From Salibacterium halotolerans (GTDB lineage: Bacteria; Bacillota; Bacilli; Bacillales; Marinococcaceae), in contig NZ_FOXD01000003.1 of NCBI RefSeq assembly GCF_900115625.1, forward strand, positions 62,001 to 126,000: a stretch of 64,000 bases of DNA, written 5' to 3'. Shown piece by piece: positions 1 through 8,102 of this stretch; the first letter of the stretch is position 1, and every line of letters begins with the position of its first letter. The notes under the pieces are model-generated. The model was not told the DNA's origin and did no database searches. It saw nothing but the letters and a program-made list of their open reading frames with translations. The position numbers were made by a program, and so were the translations under genes.

Positions 1-396
1 ATTGTCAGAAAGAACGACACCAAGCATCGCGCCCATAAACATCAATAAAAAAGTGTAGAACGTATGTAAAGATTCTCTTTTTTTTGATAAATAGTATATG
101 GAATACAATACAACGAGTGCGCCAATCCCTGTGATGAGAAGGGCAAACAGCAGTCCGAGTCCGTCTACATAGGCCCGGAAATTAATACCGAGAGAAGGCA
201 CCCAGGGAAAGGCCGCCGTAACCGCACCTTCCTGTGACGTTGTCGGTATGTGCTGTAGAAAGTAAATAAACAAAATAGCTGGAACGAAAAGAACAAACCA
301 GCCGGTATGTATAGACGGTATTTTTTTGTACAGCAGGGGGACGAACACAGCAGCGATGAATGGGGCGATGATGGCAAGATGAAGTGCTGTAAACAT
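1..396 (-). CDS. mrpA: Na+/H+ antiporter Mrp subunit A, N-terminal part (cut by window edge)
   Basis: Partial gene: the first 132 codons, open at the left edge. The reverse strand reads MFTALHLAIIAPFIAAVFVP and continues with membrane segments near residues 4-21, 32-48, 78-102 and 111-129. The stretch PWVPSLGINFRAYVDGLGLL around residues 65-84 is typical of MrpA/NuoL-type proteins. MrpA is the large membrane subunit of the multi-subunit Mrp antiporter, which exchanges cytoplasmic Na+ for H+ and supports growth in salt and at high pH. The ATG is preceded by AAGGAGG at a suitable distance. As first gene of mrp operons it suggests that the rest of mrp lies outside the window. A NuoL or MnhA-like paralogue is the alternative. 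Confidence 0.85.
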   Translation of the reverse strand, partial: MFTALHLAIIAPFIAAVFVPLLYKKIPSIHTGWFVLFVPAILFIYFLQHIPTTSQEGAVTAAFPWVPSLGINFRAYVDGLGLLFALLITGIGALVVLYSIYYLSKKRESLHTFYTFLLMFMGAMLGVVLSDN

Positions 397-597
397 ATAG
401 AACCTCCTTAGCAGTTTACGCGCTGCAAATTCTTTTCACATTATAACTTATATTCAACAGCCGTGCATCTGTCAGCATCTGTTTTTAAAGGGAAACGGGC
501 ACTACTGATAAATAGGTAGAAACATGAAAATAAAAATTTTGTGAATGAAAAAACGCCATTCGGTTCATAGTAATAAAAAAAAGAAAAGGAGCACACC

Positions 598-819
598 ATG
601 AAGCAGACTCATCTTTTTCAGGGGGGCGTGTTTTTTCTTCTGTTTCTCTTTATTCTGGCCGGAGGCTGGATGGCTGACCTTTATGTTGAACAAAAACGGA
701 TGGAAGCATTCTACACGTACCCGGAAAATTCACAGACCCTGTTATTGTCCGACGAAACTGTCGAAAAAGACACGTTTGCGCCGAGAGAGTACGTAAAAAT
801 AAAAAGCCTTTCCGGATAA
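598..819 (+). CDS. small single-pass membrane protein, unknown function
   Basis: 73 residues. Residues about 9-29 form one hydrophobic segment, followed by a charged tail of about 44 residues (YVEQKRMEAFYTYPENSQTL and onward). The start has AAAGGA eight bases upstream. I do not recognise the family. It stands alone between mrpA (divergent) and sda (convergent). The left arm of its terminator forms the last codons and the stop lies at the edge of the loop, so coding and termination signals overlap. The membrane segment and good ribosome site make it a likely real gene. Confidence 0.6.
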   Translation: MKQTHLFQGGVFFLLFLFILAGGWMADLYVEQKRMEAFYTYPENSQTLLLSDETVEKDTFAPREYVKIKSLSG

Positions 820-842
820 AATAAACACCGGAAAGGCTTTTT
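801..842. terminator. bidirectional rho-independent terminator shared by the small membrane gene and sda
   Basis: Perfect 15-base arms AAAAAGCCTTTCCGG (801-815) and CCGGAAAGGCTTTTT (828-842) around a 12-base loop. It has T-runs on both strands, so it can end the rightward gene (stop at 817-819) and sda on the reverse strand (stop at 857-859). Confidence 0.85.
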
Positions 843-856
843 CTGTTCATCTACCG

Positions 857-1006
857 CTACATCGTAATAACTGGTTTCATGCATTTTTCCTGAAGCGAGC
901 GGTTTTTGATTTCCTGTTCAAGCACTGAAATAAAGTCATCATTTAATTGAAGACGCAGGGCTTTTTCATACGCTTCAATCAACAATTCATCCGATAACTG
1001 TTTCAT
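857..1006 (-). CDS. sda: sporulation checkpoint protein Sda
   Basis: 49 residues beginning [20 protein letters not shown]. This matches Sda, a helical hairpin that binds the histidine kinase KinA and blocks the sporulation phosphorelay when DNA replication is disturbed. The [10 protein letters not shown] motif and the C-terminal EIKNRSL are the family signature. The ATG at 1006 was chosen over a longer upstream reading because B. subtilis Sda begins at this point. AAGGAGG lies 13-14 bases upstream, slightly far. Next to yqeG as in B. subtilis. Three DnaA boxes upstream (1157-1165, 1171-1179, 1247-1255) suggest the same DnaA-driven transcription. Confidence 0.92.
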   Translation of the reverse strand: MKQLSDELLIEAYEKALRLQLNDDFISVLEQEIKNRSLQEKCMKPVITM

Positions 1007-1156
1007 AAGAGGGCACGACACCTCCTTGACGGTCTTCCTGTTATTACAACCTGGGTACACGGTCTGCGGGTTGCGCGCAGGTATTTTCCATCAGGAATTT
1101 CCAGCGTAATGTAGAAATAGTGTACCATGATGCTGTTGTAAGAACAACCGTTCGTT

Positions 1157-1255
1157 TTATCCACAGATGCAGTGGATAAGTTGTTTATAATAACTGCGTA
1201 ACACCTGAAAACCCTTCCTGCTTCAATTTTTTTTATAATAAGAAAGTTATCCACA
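1157..1255. promoter_or_regulatory. three DnaA boxes in the sda-yqeG intergenic region
   Basis: TTATCCACA occurs exactly at 1157-1165 and 1247-1255 on the + strand. A reverse-strand copy with one mismatch (AGTGGATAA) is at 1171-1179. In B. subtilis sda is activated by DnaA through such boxes. A weak sigma-A-like pair on the reverse strand (TTGTTC at 1142-1147, 17 bases, then TACACT) lies just downstream of the first box; that promoter is tentative. The rest of the 383-base gap (1007-1389) holds only the yqeG promoter. Confidence 0.75.
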
Positions 1256-1306
1256 TACGTGCTGGTTCAAAATAATGTCGAAAACTTTTCCAGGGGCGGG
1301 TATCGT

Positions 1307-1335
1307 TTGAAAAAAAACTTTTTTAACGATATACT
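1307..1335 (+). promoter_or_regulatory. sigma-A promoter of the yqeG operon
   Basis: TTGAAA (1307-1312), 17 bases, TATACT (1330-1335), 54 bases before the chosen yqeG start. It is embedded in an inverted repeat whose outer arms are TATCGTT (1301-1307) and AACGATA (1325-1331). Confidence 0.7.
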
Positions 1336-1389
1336 TTCCATTTAGCAGGTGTTTGTACGGAAAAATTGAGAGGTAAAAGGGTGTACACC

Positions 1390-1911
1390 GTGATTAAACA
1401 ATTCATGCCCAATGAGTATCTGTCTTCGGTTTTCGAGTTGAATCTTGAAGATTTAAGCGAAAGGCGGATCAAAGGGATTATTACTGATCTCGATAATACG
1501 CTGGTGGAATGGGACCGTCCGGAAGCAACACCGGAACTGCTGGACTGGATGTATTTTGTGAAACAGCAGGGTTTTCACGTCACCATTGTATCTAATAATA
1601 ATAAAGAAAGAGTCAGTTCTTTTTCGGAGCCGACCGGCATTCAGTTTATCCATTCGGCTAAAAAACCGATGGGTCATGCGTTTCGGAAAGCGTGTCGGAA
1701 AATGGGGCTGAAAAAAAATGAGGTAGTGGTGATCGGCGACCAGGTGTTGACGGATGTATATGGTGGAAACCGGGCCGGATTTTATACGGTGCTGGTTGTG
1801 CCGATGAGCAAAAGCGACGGACTCTGGACGAAAATCAACCGCAGTCTGGAACGTTTGGTATTACGCCGACTCAAGGAAAAAGGATTGATACAGTGGGAGG
1901 AATCAAAGTGA
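1390..1911 (+). CDS. yqeG: YqeG, HAD-type phosphatase (IIIA subfamily)
   Basis: 173 residues. HAD phosphatase motif I DLDNT is at about 33-37, motif II S in TIVSNNN at about 66-72, and motif III/IV in VVIGDQVLTDVYGGN near 114-128. The family is conserved in Bacillaceae at the head of this operon. The substrate is not established; related proteins act on phosphatidylglycerophosphate. Start GTG at 1390 is chosen because AAAAGGG lies 8 bases upstream and the product then begins like B. subtilis YqeG. GTG at 1381 is the alternative. The last codons overlap the yqeH start (GTGA). Confidence 0.9.
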   Translation: MIKQFMPNEYLSSVFELNLEDLSERRIKGIITDLDNTLVEWDRPEATPELLDWMYFVKQQGFHVTIVSNNNKERVSSFSEPTGIQFIHSAKKPMGHAFRKACRKMGLKKNEVVVIGDQVLTDVYGGNRAGFYTVLVVPMSKSDGLWTKINRSLERLVLRRLKEKGLIQWEESK

Positions 1912-3017
1912 AGGAAGACAAGCTTATATGTCCCGGCTGCGGGGCGGAGATTCAGACCGAAGCCCCGGAAAAACCGGGATACGTGCCTCCGGCAGCGCTG
2001 AACAGGGAAGTAGTCGTCTGCATGCGCTGCTTTCGTCTGAAGCATTACAATGAGGTGCAGGAGGTTCCACTCCGAAAAACGGATTTTACGAATCAACTTC
2101 ATGATCTGGCTAAAGAGAACGCCCTGATTGTAAAAATCGTCGATGCGTTTGACTTTGAAGGAAGCTGGATCCCTGGATTTCAGCGCTATATCGGACAAAA
2201 TGACGTGCTGCTTCTTGTCAACAAAATGGATCTGCTGCCAAAATCCATTAATGAAAACCGGCTGAAAGACTGGATCCGCAGAGAGGCGAAAGAGCAGGGA
2301 TTGAAACCGGCAGGTATTATGTTGATGAGCGCGGAAAAAAAACAGAGTGTGGAGGAAGCAGCTGCCAAAATGGATGAATTGCGCGGCGGTAAGGATGTCT
2401 ATATTACAGGCTGCACCAATGTAGGGAAATCAACGTTTATCAATGCTCTCATTGAAGCGTTCGGCGGAGATGAAGAACAGCATATTACGGCTTCCGGTTA
2501 TCCCGGCACGACCCTTGATTTAATTGATATCCCGCTTGATGACGGCCGCAGCATGTATGATACACCGGGTATTATTAACGAGCGGCAGATGGCGCACTAT
2601 ATAAGCCGGAGCGATTTAAAAGCCTTGACCCCGTCGAGGGAAATCAAGCCCAGAATTTATCAGCTTGAAGAAAAGCAGACGCTGTTTATTGCCGGACTGG
2701 CCAGAATGGATTTCGAGGAAGGCAGTAAAAATTCCTTTGTCGTCTATGTGAACAACGACCTGCTCATCCACCGGACGAAACTGGATAACGCTGATTCATT
2801 GTACGAAAATCATAAAGGAGAAATGCTGTCTCCGCCTGGAACCGAAACACTAAAAGAAATGCCGGCGTTAACGAGACATACTTTTCATATAAAACAGCCG
2901 AAAATGGATATCGTCATTTCCGGACTTGGATGGATTACGGTCGTTGAACCAGATGCGGTCGTGACCGTTTATGCACCGGAAGGAACAGGTGTCACGATAA
3001 GGGAGGCGGTGATTTAA
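1908..3017 (+). CDS. yqeH: ribosome biogenesis GTPase YqeH
   Basis: 369 residues. An N-terminal zinc finger has cysteine pairs CPGC (about 8-11) and CMRC (about 38-41). It is followed by a circularly permuted GTPase domain: G4 NKMD near 105-108 comes before G1 GCTNVGKST near 168-176 and G3 DTPG near 219. The C-terminal domain is the YqeH/NOA1 RNA-binding type. It assists 30S subunit assembly in the cytoplasm. GTG at 1908 has GGGAGG 7 bases upstream and overlaps the yqeG stop. The end overlaps aroE (TAATG). Confidence 0.95.
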   Translation: MKEDKLICPGCGAEIQTEAPEKPGYVPPAALNREVVVCMRCFRLKHYNEVQEVPLRKTDFTNQLHDLAKENALIVKIVDAFDFEGSWIPGFQRYIGQNDVLLLVNKMDLLPKSINENRLKDWIRREAKEQGLKPAGIMLMSAEKKQSVEEAAAKMDELRGGKDVYITGCTNVGKSTFINALIEAFGGDEEQHITASGYPGTTLDLIDIPLDDGRSMYDTPGIINERQMAHYISRSDLKALTPSREIKPRIYQLEEKQTLFIAGLARMDFEEGSKNSFVVYVNNDLLIHRTKLDNADSLYENHKGEMLSPPGTETLKEMPALTRHTFHIKQPKMDIVISGLGWITVVEPDAVVTVYAPEGTGVTIREAVI

Positions 3018-3871
3018 TGAGCCGTTTGTTACATGCTGAAAAGATGTATGGAGTGATCGGTCATCCGGTCGGCCATTCCCTGTCACCGCTCATGCATAAT
3101 GACCAGTTTCAGCACCAGAGTCTGCCCGCGTTTTATCATGCCTTTGATGTGATGCCGGAGTATCTTGGTGATGCCCTGCAGGGACTGAAAGCTCTCGGTG
3201 TTTCAGGATTTAACGTCACCGTTCCGCACAAAATCGAAGTAATGCAGTATCTGGACGGACTGGATGAAGAAGCACGTTTAATCGGAGCGGTGAACACTAT
3301 AGTAAAGGAAGAAAAGGGATGGATCGGTTACAATACAGATGGTGATGGCTACGTTCAGTCGCTGTTGTCAAAGGTCGGTAGTGCGCTTCCTGATTCCAAC
3401 ATACTGGTGATTGGCGCTGGTGGAGCGGCTCGTGCTGTAATAAGCGCCTTGACCGGCCACAAAGCGGAGCAGGTGACGATTACAAACCGAACCTTCTCAA
3501 AAGCGGAGGCACTGCAGGAACGAATGGCAGAAAGAGCCGCTGTCTGTGCCCTTCCAACCCAGCAGGCGGAAAAAGAAACGCCGTCTTTTGATATTATTAT
3601 TAATACGACGTCTGTCGGTATGTCTCCGCAGACCGACCGTATGCCGTGGCCTGTGGACGGCCTAAAGCCGGGTTGTGTCGTGAGCGATCTTATTTACAAC
3701 CCGCTGAAGACGAAATGGCTCCAGGAAGCCCAAAAAAGAGGGGCGGACATTCTGAACGGTACGGGAATGTTTGTCGGACAGGGAGCCATTGCTTTTGAGA
3801 AATGGACAGGAATACAGCCGGATACCAAACGAATGCATAATGTTGTGATGAAACAGCTTGGAGGGAATTAA
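3017..3871 (+). CDS. aroE: shikimate dehydrogenase
   Basis: 284 residues. It reduces 3-dehydroshikimate to shikimate with NADPH in the aromatic amino acid pathway. The substrate-binding motif GHSLSPLMHN is near residues 18-27, NVTVPHK with the catalytic lysine near 65-71, and the dinucleotide loop GAGGAARAV near 133-141. The C-terminal GMFVGQGAIAFEKWTG is typical. Full length for AroE. It is translationally coupled to yqeH (one-base overlap) and followed two bases later by yhbY. This placement is conserved in Bacillus. Confidence 0.96.
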   Translation: MSRLLHAEKMYGVIGHPVGHSLSPLMHNDQFQHQSLPAFYHAFDVMPEYLGDALQGLKALGVSGFNVTVPHKIEVMQYLDGLDEEARLIGAVNTIVKEEKGWIGYNTDGDGYVQSLLSKVGSALPDSNILVIGAGGAARAVISALTGHKAEQVTITNRTFSKAEALQERMAERAAVCALPTQQAEKETPSFDIIINTTSVGMSPQTDRMPWPVDGLKPGCVVSDLIYNPLKTKWLQEAQKRGADILNGTGMFVGQGAIAFEKWTGIQPDTKRMHNVVMKQLGGN

Positions 3872-3872
3872 T

Positions 3873-4166
3873 ATGTTGACAGGGAAGCAGAAACGATTTT
3901 TAAGAAAGCAGGCGCACGGGCTTAAGCCTGTATTTCAAATCGGCAAGGCCGGTATAACCGATAATCTTGTGAAACAGACGGCGGATGCGCTCGAAGCCAG
4001 AGAACTTATTAAAATTAATATGCTTCAAAATTGTATGGAAGATAAACATGATGCTTCCGATTCGCTTGCAGAAGGAGCAGGGGCAGACGTGGTGCAGGTT
4101 ATCGGAAACACGATTGTTCTGTACAGGGAATCAAGCGAAAATAAAACGATTGAACTGCCGTCCTAG
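3873..4166 (+). CDS. yhbY: YhbY/YqeI, CRM-domain RNA-binding protein
   Basis: 97 residues beginning MLTGKQKRFLRKQAHGLKPV. A single CRM domain with the conserved GKAGIT loop near 27-32, linked to large ribosomal subunit precursors in other bacteria. ATG 3873 was chosen because GGAGGG lies 6 bases upstream and the family begins MLTGKQKR. It sits between aroE and nadD as in B. subtilis yqeI. Confidence 0.92.
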   Translation: MLTGKQKRFLRKQAHGLKPVFQIGKAGITDNLVKQTADALEARELIKINMLQNCMEDKHDASDSLAEGAGADVVQVIGNTIVLYRESSENKTIELPS

Positions 4167-4180
4167 AAGGGATTTATGTT

Positions 4181-4768
4181 ATGAAGAAAAAAATCGGTCT
4201 GCTTGGCGGGACGTTTGATCCGCCGCATCATGCGCATCTTATTATCGCCCAGGAAGCTTTGACCATCCTGGAGCTGGATGAAGTATGGTTTATCCCGGTG
4301 TATTCACCGCCTCATAAGTCCCGGGATGATATGGCCGGCCCCGGAGAGAGGCTGCAGATGACAAAACTTGCCGCAGAGGGAAACCCCCATTTTTTCACCT
4401 CTACTGTTGAACTGGACCGTAAAGGCCCCTCCTACACGCTGGACACGGTAAAACGGCTCAACGAAGAGTATCCCGGTACCGACTTTTATTTCATTGTCGG
4501 AGGAGATATGGCCGCCGGTCTTTCATCCTGGAAGAATATTGAGGAATTAATGCAGCGTGTCACTTTCGCAGTTATTGACCGTCCCGGCTGGTCCGCTCCC
4601 GTAAGCGGGGACAGCATGTGTCATATTGAAGTTCCTTCCATGGATATTTCATCGACAATGATCAGAGAAAGAATCCAGCAAGGCAGAAATACCAGATATT
4701 ATCTCCCTGACCCTGTACGGACTTTTATTAAGGAGAATAAGTTGTATGAACAGAAAAGAAGCACTTGA
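4181..4768 (+). CDS. nadD: nicotinate-nucleotide adenylyltransferase
   Basis: 195 residues. Transfers AMP from ATP to nicotinate mononucleotide, giving deamido-NAD. The nucleotidyltransferase motif GGTFDPPHHAH is at about 9-19, and the second signature ISSTMIRERI at about 156-165. Full length. It overlaps yqeK by 23 bases, so both are probably translated from one message. Confidence 0.96.
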   Translation: MKKKIGLLGGTFDPPHHAHLIIAQEALTILELDEVWFIPVYSPPHKSRDDMAGPGERLQMTKLAAEGNPHFFTSTVELDRKGPSYTLDTVKRLNEEYPGTDFYFIVGGDMAAGLSSWKNIEELMQRVTFAVIDRPGWSAPVSGDSMCHIEVPSMDISSTMIRERIQQGRNTRYYLPDPVRTFIKENKLYEQKRST

Positions 4769-5327
4769 AATGGTAAAGCCTCATTTGACAGAGCACCGCT
4801 ATACGCATACATTGGGGGTAAGAGATACGGCGCTTACCTTGGCTGAAAAGATGGGGGCCGATCAGGACAAAGCGGAAATAGCAGCTATATTTCACGACTA
4901 TGCCAAATTCCGCTCTAAAGACGAGATGCGCGGTATTATTAAAGAGCAGCAGTTGGATGAGGATTTCATTCATTACGGTGATGAGCTTCTTCACGCACCG
5001 GCCGGCGCCCATCTCGTGAAGAAAGAAATCGGCATTGCCGATGAAGAAATACTGTCTTCGATTTTTTGGCATACTACCGGAAGGCCGGAAATGTCCAATA
5101 TGGAAAAAGTCATTTTTCTTGCCGACTATATAGAACCAAACCGTAAATTCCCCGGGGTGGAACAGGTAAGGGAAACAGCCGAGAAAGACATGGACGAAGC
5201 CATCCGGAACGCGCTTTCCAATACTGTTACCTTTTTACTTCAGAAAAACCAGCCAGTGTTCCCCGGAACACTAAAAGCCTACAACGATATAACGTTTAAA
5301 AAGCAGAAAAATAAAGGAGGAAAATGA
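4746..5327 (+). CDS. yqeK: YqeK, HD-domain hydrolase (symmetrical Ap4A hydrolase family)
   Basis: 193 residues. HD-domain metal ligands are visible: H in HRYTHTLG near 17-24, the HD pair in IFHDYAK near 55-61, and H in HAPAGAHLV near 83-91. Members cleave diadenosine tetraphosphate symmetrically to two ADP. Start ATG 4746 has AAGGAGAA upstream inside nadD. Coupled to rsfS, whose ATG follows the TGA directly. Confidence 0.92.
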   Translation: MNRKEALEMVKPHLTEHRYTHTLGVRDTALTLAEKMGADQDKAEIAAIFHDYAKFRSKDEMRGIIKEQQLDEDFIHYGDELLHAPAGAHLVKKEIGIADEEILSSIFWHTTGRPEMSNMEKVIFLADYIEPNRKFPGVEQVRETAEKDMDEAIRNALSNTVTFLLQKNQPVFPGTLKAYNDITFKKQKNKGGK

Positions 5328-5681
5328 ATGGAAGGAAAAGAACTACTGGAACTGGCCGCAGGTGCTGCCGATGACAAGAAAGCCGAACAGCTCACGGCTC
5401 TTGATATGAGAGGTATCTCCCTGGTTGCGGATTATTTTCTGATTGCCCACGCGAATTCGCACAAGCAAGTACAGGCCATTGCCCAGGATATTAAAAAGCA
5501 GGCGCAGGAAGCTGGTAAAGATGTGAAGCGACTGGAAGGGTTCAATGAAGCAAAATGGATTCTCATCGATCTTGAAGATGTCATTATTCATTTATTCCAT
5601 AAAGATGAACGCCCGTATTATAATCTTGAAAAATTGTGGGGAGACGCTTCCACGGTAGAACTGGAAACGGTATCCTCCTGA
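5328..5681 (+). CDS. rsfS: ribosome silencing factor RsfS
   Basis: 117 residues. Binds uL14 on the 50S subunit and blocks subunit joining when nutrients are short. Family features are DYFLIAHANS near 34-43, the GFNEAKWILIDLEDVIIHLF block near 69-88 and the C-terminal YYNLEKLWGDA. GGAGG stands just before the ATG. Conserved in this operon between yqeK and yqeM. Confidence 0.95.
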   Translation: MEGKELLELAAGAADDKKAEQLTALDMRGISLVADYFLIAHANSHKQVQAIAQDIKKQAQEAGKDVKRLEGFNEAKWILIDLEDVIIHLFHKDERPYYNLEKLWGDASTVELETVSS

Positions 5682-5695
5682 AAAGAGGCTGAAAC

Positions 5696-6472
5696 ATGGT
5701 GACTTATGCAGGCTTCGCCCAAGTTTATGACCACTTGATGGAAGAAGCCCCTTATGACGACTGGATCCGCTGGGTCAGCGGGCTCCTGAACATGGAAGAT
5801 TCCCGGCCGGACAGCATTCTCGATGCGGGCTGTGGAACGGGAACCATCCTCCTTGATCTTCTTGAAAACGGATATGATGTTCAGGGACTGGACGCTTCTG
5901 TGGACATGCTTCACGTCGCAGAACAAAAAATCAAAAGCCGGGGGTTTACCCCTTCCTTTTATCATGAAGATATGCGTTCGTTTCGTCTCCCAAAAACTTA
6001 CGATGCAGTGATTTCTTTTTGTGATTCGCTGAATTATGTGATAGAAGAAACAGACCTGCACCGTACATTCACCGCTTTTTATGAGCACTTGAACGATGGA
6101 GGAAACCTCGTTTTTGACGTGCATTCGACCGGATATGTGAAAGAAGTGCTCCAGGATTTCTCGTTTGCTGATGCAGCCGGTGATGCCGCCTACATATGGA
6201 ATGTCATCCCAACAAACAGAGAGGCGGAGGTCCAGCATGACCTGTCGCTCTTTATCCACCGCGGCGGCAGCACCTATGAACGGTTTGACGAACGCCACCT
6301 GCAGCGCACGTTTCCTATTTCGACATATTGTGATGTGCTGGAAGCGTGCGGATTTGAAATCTGCGGCATTTACGGAGATTTCACCTGGAATGCACCGCAG
6401 GAAGATGCCGACCGTATTTTTTTTCATGCAAAAAAAGCTGTACAAAACCCCTCCCCCGGTATAAACTTATAA
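5696..6472 (+). CDS. yqeM: YqeM, SAM-dependent methyltransferase
   Basis: 258 residues. Class I methyltransferase fold: motif I ILDAGCGTGTILLDL near 41-55, acidic motif II VQGLDASVDML near 61-71, and motif post-I HEDMRSF. The target is unknown; the family is conserved next to rsfS. ATG 5696 has AAGAGG 7 bases upstream. It is the last gene of the yqeG operon and converges on comER with only 9 bases between them, where I see no clear terminator. Confidence 0.85.
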   Translation: MVTYAGFAQVYDHLMEEAPYDDWIRWVSGLLNMEDSRPDSILDAGCGTGTILLDLLENGYDVQGLDASVDMLHVAEQKIKSRGFTPSFYHEDMRSFRLPKTYDAVISFCDSLNYVIEETDLHRTFTAFYEHLNDGGNLVFDVHSTGYVKEVLQDFSFADAAGDAAYIWNVIPTNREAEVQHDLSLFIHRGGSTYERFDERHLQRTFPISTYCDVLEACGFEICGIYGDFTWNAPQEDADRIFFHAKKAVQNPSPGINL

Positions 6473-6481
6473 AAAAGCAGG

Positions 6482-7309
6482 TTATTCTTCTTCAAAGAGT
6501 ACAGCCATTTCTTCTTTATCTTCTTCGTATTTTTGGTGGGTACGGCCTATCAGTTCTTCAAACATACCACCGCTGAATCTGCTCAGCACCTTCAGTCCTT
6601 CTCCCGTTACACCACCTGGTACATTCACTTTTTGGCATAGTTCCGGCAGGCTGTAGTGTTTTTCGGAAAGCAGCCGGCCGTATGCCGTCATCATTTTTTC
6701 CGCCAGCATTTCTGCATCATTGTATTCAATCTCTGTCTCTTCCGCTGCCGCATCAATGAAACACTGCAGAAGATAGCTCATAAATGCCGGACCGCAGCTT
6801 ATGATATCACTGGATACCCGCAGCGTTCTGTCGGTGACCGGGACAGGGTCACTGAATGTTGTGAGCCACTGCCGGAACACCTCTTTTTCTTTTTCCGTCC
6901 AATGACTGCCGAAGGTTAAGAGCAGCGGCGCGGTTCCCGTTTTATTCGCGATGGTGGGAACGGTGCGCACGACTCTCCGGGCCGGAAGACGCTCAAGGTC
7001 TTCAAGAAGTACCGGGCTGGTGATGGTGGCGAGGATATGTTCCATCGTCAGGTATTTTTTCAGTTCGTTCAGAAGCGGACCGTATTGTTTCGGCCGCACA
7101 CAAATGAAAACCAGATCCGTGCAGGCGAGCAGTTCTTTAATGCTCCCGGCTGCATGAACGAGTGGGTATGATGCCTGAAAATCACGGTTCCGTTCGTTTG
7201 TCCGGTTGTAAATGTATAAGTTCTCCGGCGGCACACTGCTTTGCTGCAGCAAAACGTCAGCAAGCATTCCACCCATGTTTCCGGTGCCGATCAATCCTAT
7301 ATTCTCCAT
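6482..7309 (-). CDS. comER: ComER, pyrroline-5-carboxylate reductase-like protein
   Basis: 275 residues. The dinucleotide-binding start MENIGLIGTGNMGGML and the motif SCGPAFMSYLLQCFIDAA near 171-188 are those of the ProC superfamily. It lies divergent from comEA as in B. subtilis, where comER has been linked to biofilm formation and sporulation rather than proline synthesis. ATG 7309 has GGAGGG 6 bases upstream; a longer reading to 7369 lacks such a site. Enzymatic substrate unknown. Confidence 0.9.
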   Translation of the reverse strand: MENIGLIGTGNMGGMLADVLLQQSSVPPENLYIYNRTNERNRDFQASYPLVHAAGSIKELLACTDLVFICVRPKQYGPLLNELKKYLTMEHILATITSPVLLEDLERLPARRVVRTVPTIANKTGTAPLLLTFGSHWTEKEKEVFRQWLTTFSDPVPVTDRTLRVSSDIISCGPAFMSYLLQCFIDAAAEETEIEYNDAEMLAEKMMTAYGRLLSEKHYSLPELCQKVNVPGGVTGEGLKVLSRFSGGMFEELIGRTHQKYEEDKEEMAVLFEEE

Positions 7310-7411
7310 GTTGATCCCTCCTGTTCGTAAACTTCCGCAGTCATTCTGCTTTCCCATCCTATGCGACAAATCTCTTGACTATTCCGCAAAAAATCGAATG
7401 AGGTGAAGACT

Positions 7412-8029
7412 ATGGACCGGAATATGATGTATATGATTACAGCAGGAGGCGCTGCTGTCCTTGTACTGCTCGTTTTTCTTTTTCTTTTGTTGTTTGACAA
7501 AAACGGGGGCGAAGAAGACACAGAGAGTCAGGATGTGTTCTGGGATGAAGAAGCGGCAGAACCAAAAGATTCAAAGACGTCCGGGGAAAAAGAAATGGCT
7601 GAAGGCCCGGTACACGTCGTTATTGATGTGAAGGGGGCGGTGAGAGAACCAGGTGTGTACGAACTGAAAGAGGGACAACGTGTGATAGACGCCATTGATG
7701 CGGCAGGAGGTATGATGGAGGAGGCAGATCCTGCAGCAGTGAATTTTGCTGAAAAACTGCATGACGCCATGGTTGTCCGTGTTCCGGAAGAAGGAGAAAA
7801 TGTTTCTGCAGCGGGATCGGGAGAGGGGGAAAGTGAAAAAGTCCGCATCAACTACGCGGAGGCTGAAGAGCTTGAAGCGCTGCCAGGAATAGGTCCGGCT
7901 AAAGCAGCGGCGATTATGGCCTACAGGGAAGAAAAGGGCTTCTTCGAAAAAGCGGAGGATCTGCTGAATGTATCCGGCATCGGCGAGGCATCACTGGAGC
8001 AAATGAAAGAGAGTCTGTCCTTTCATTAA
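7412..8029 (+). CDS. comEA: competence DNA-binding receptor ComEA
   Basis: 205 residues. Membrane anchor at about 9-29, an acidic linker, then an SLBB-type domain (VVIDVKGAVREPGVYELKEG near 69-88). The C-terminal double helix-hairpin-helix contains LEALPGIGPAKAAAI and LLNVSGIGEASL (about 150-200). It binds incoming double-stranded DNA outside the membrane and hands it to ComEC. ATG 7412 has GAGGTG 6 bases upstream. I see no clear AAAA-N5-TTTT ComK box upstream. Confidence 0.94.
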   Translation: MDRNMMYMITAGGAAVLVLLVFLFLLLFDKNGGEEDTESQDVFWDEEAAEPKDSKTSGEKEMAEGPVHVVIDVKGAVREPGVYELKEGQRVIDAIDAAGGMMEEADPAAVNFAEKLHDAMVVRVPEEGENVSAAGSGEGESEKVRINYAEAEELEALPGIGPAKAAAIMAYREEKGFFEKAEDLLNVSGIGEASLEQMKESLSFH

Positions 8030-8102
8030 TCATAATACGTTTTAACTATGTGAATATTTTGATAATATAAAGAGGAACCATAATACGAAAGGGGACATAA
8101 TA

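Noticed and set aside
5618-6445. 275-codon open frame antisense to yqeM
   Set aside because: Opposite a well-supported methyltransferase; no family features; shadow of codon bias.
7310-7411. ComK box expected upstream of comEA
   Set aside because: No AAAA-N5-TTTT pair found in the comER-comEA interval.
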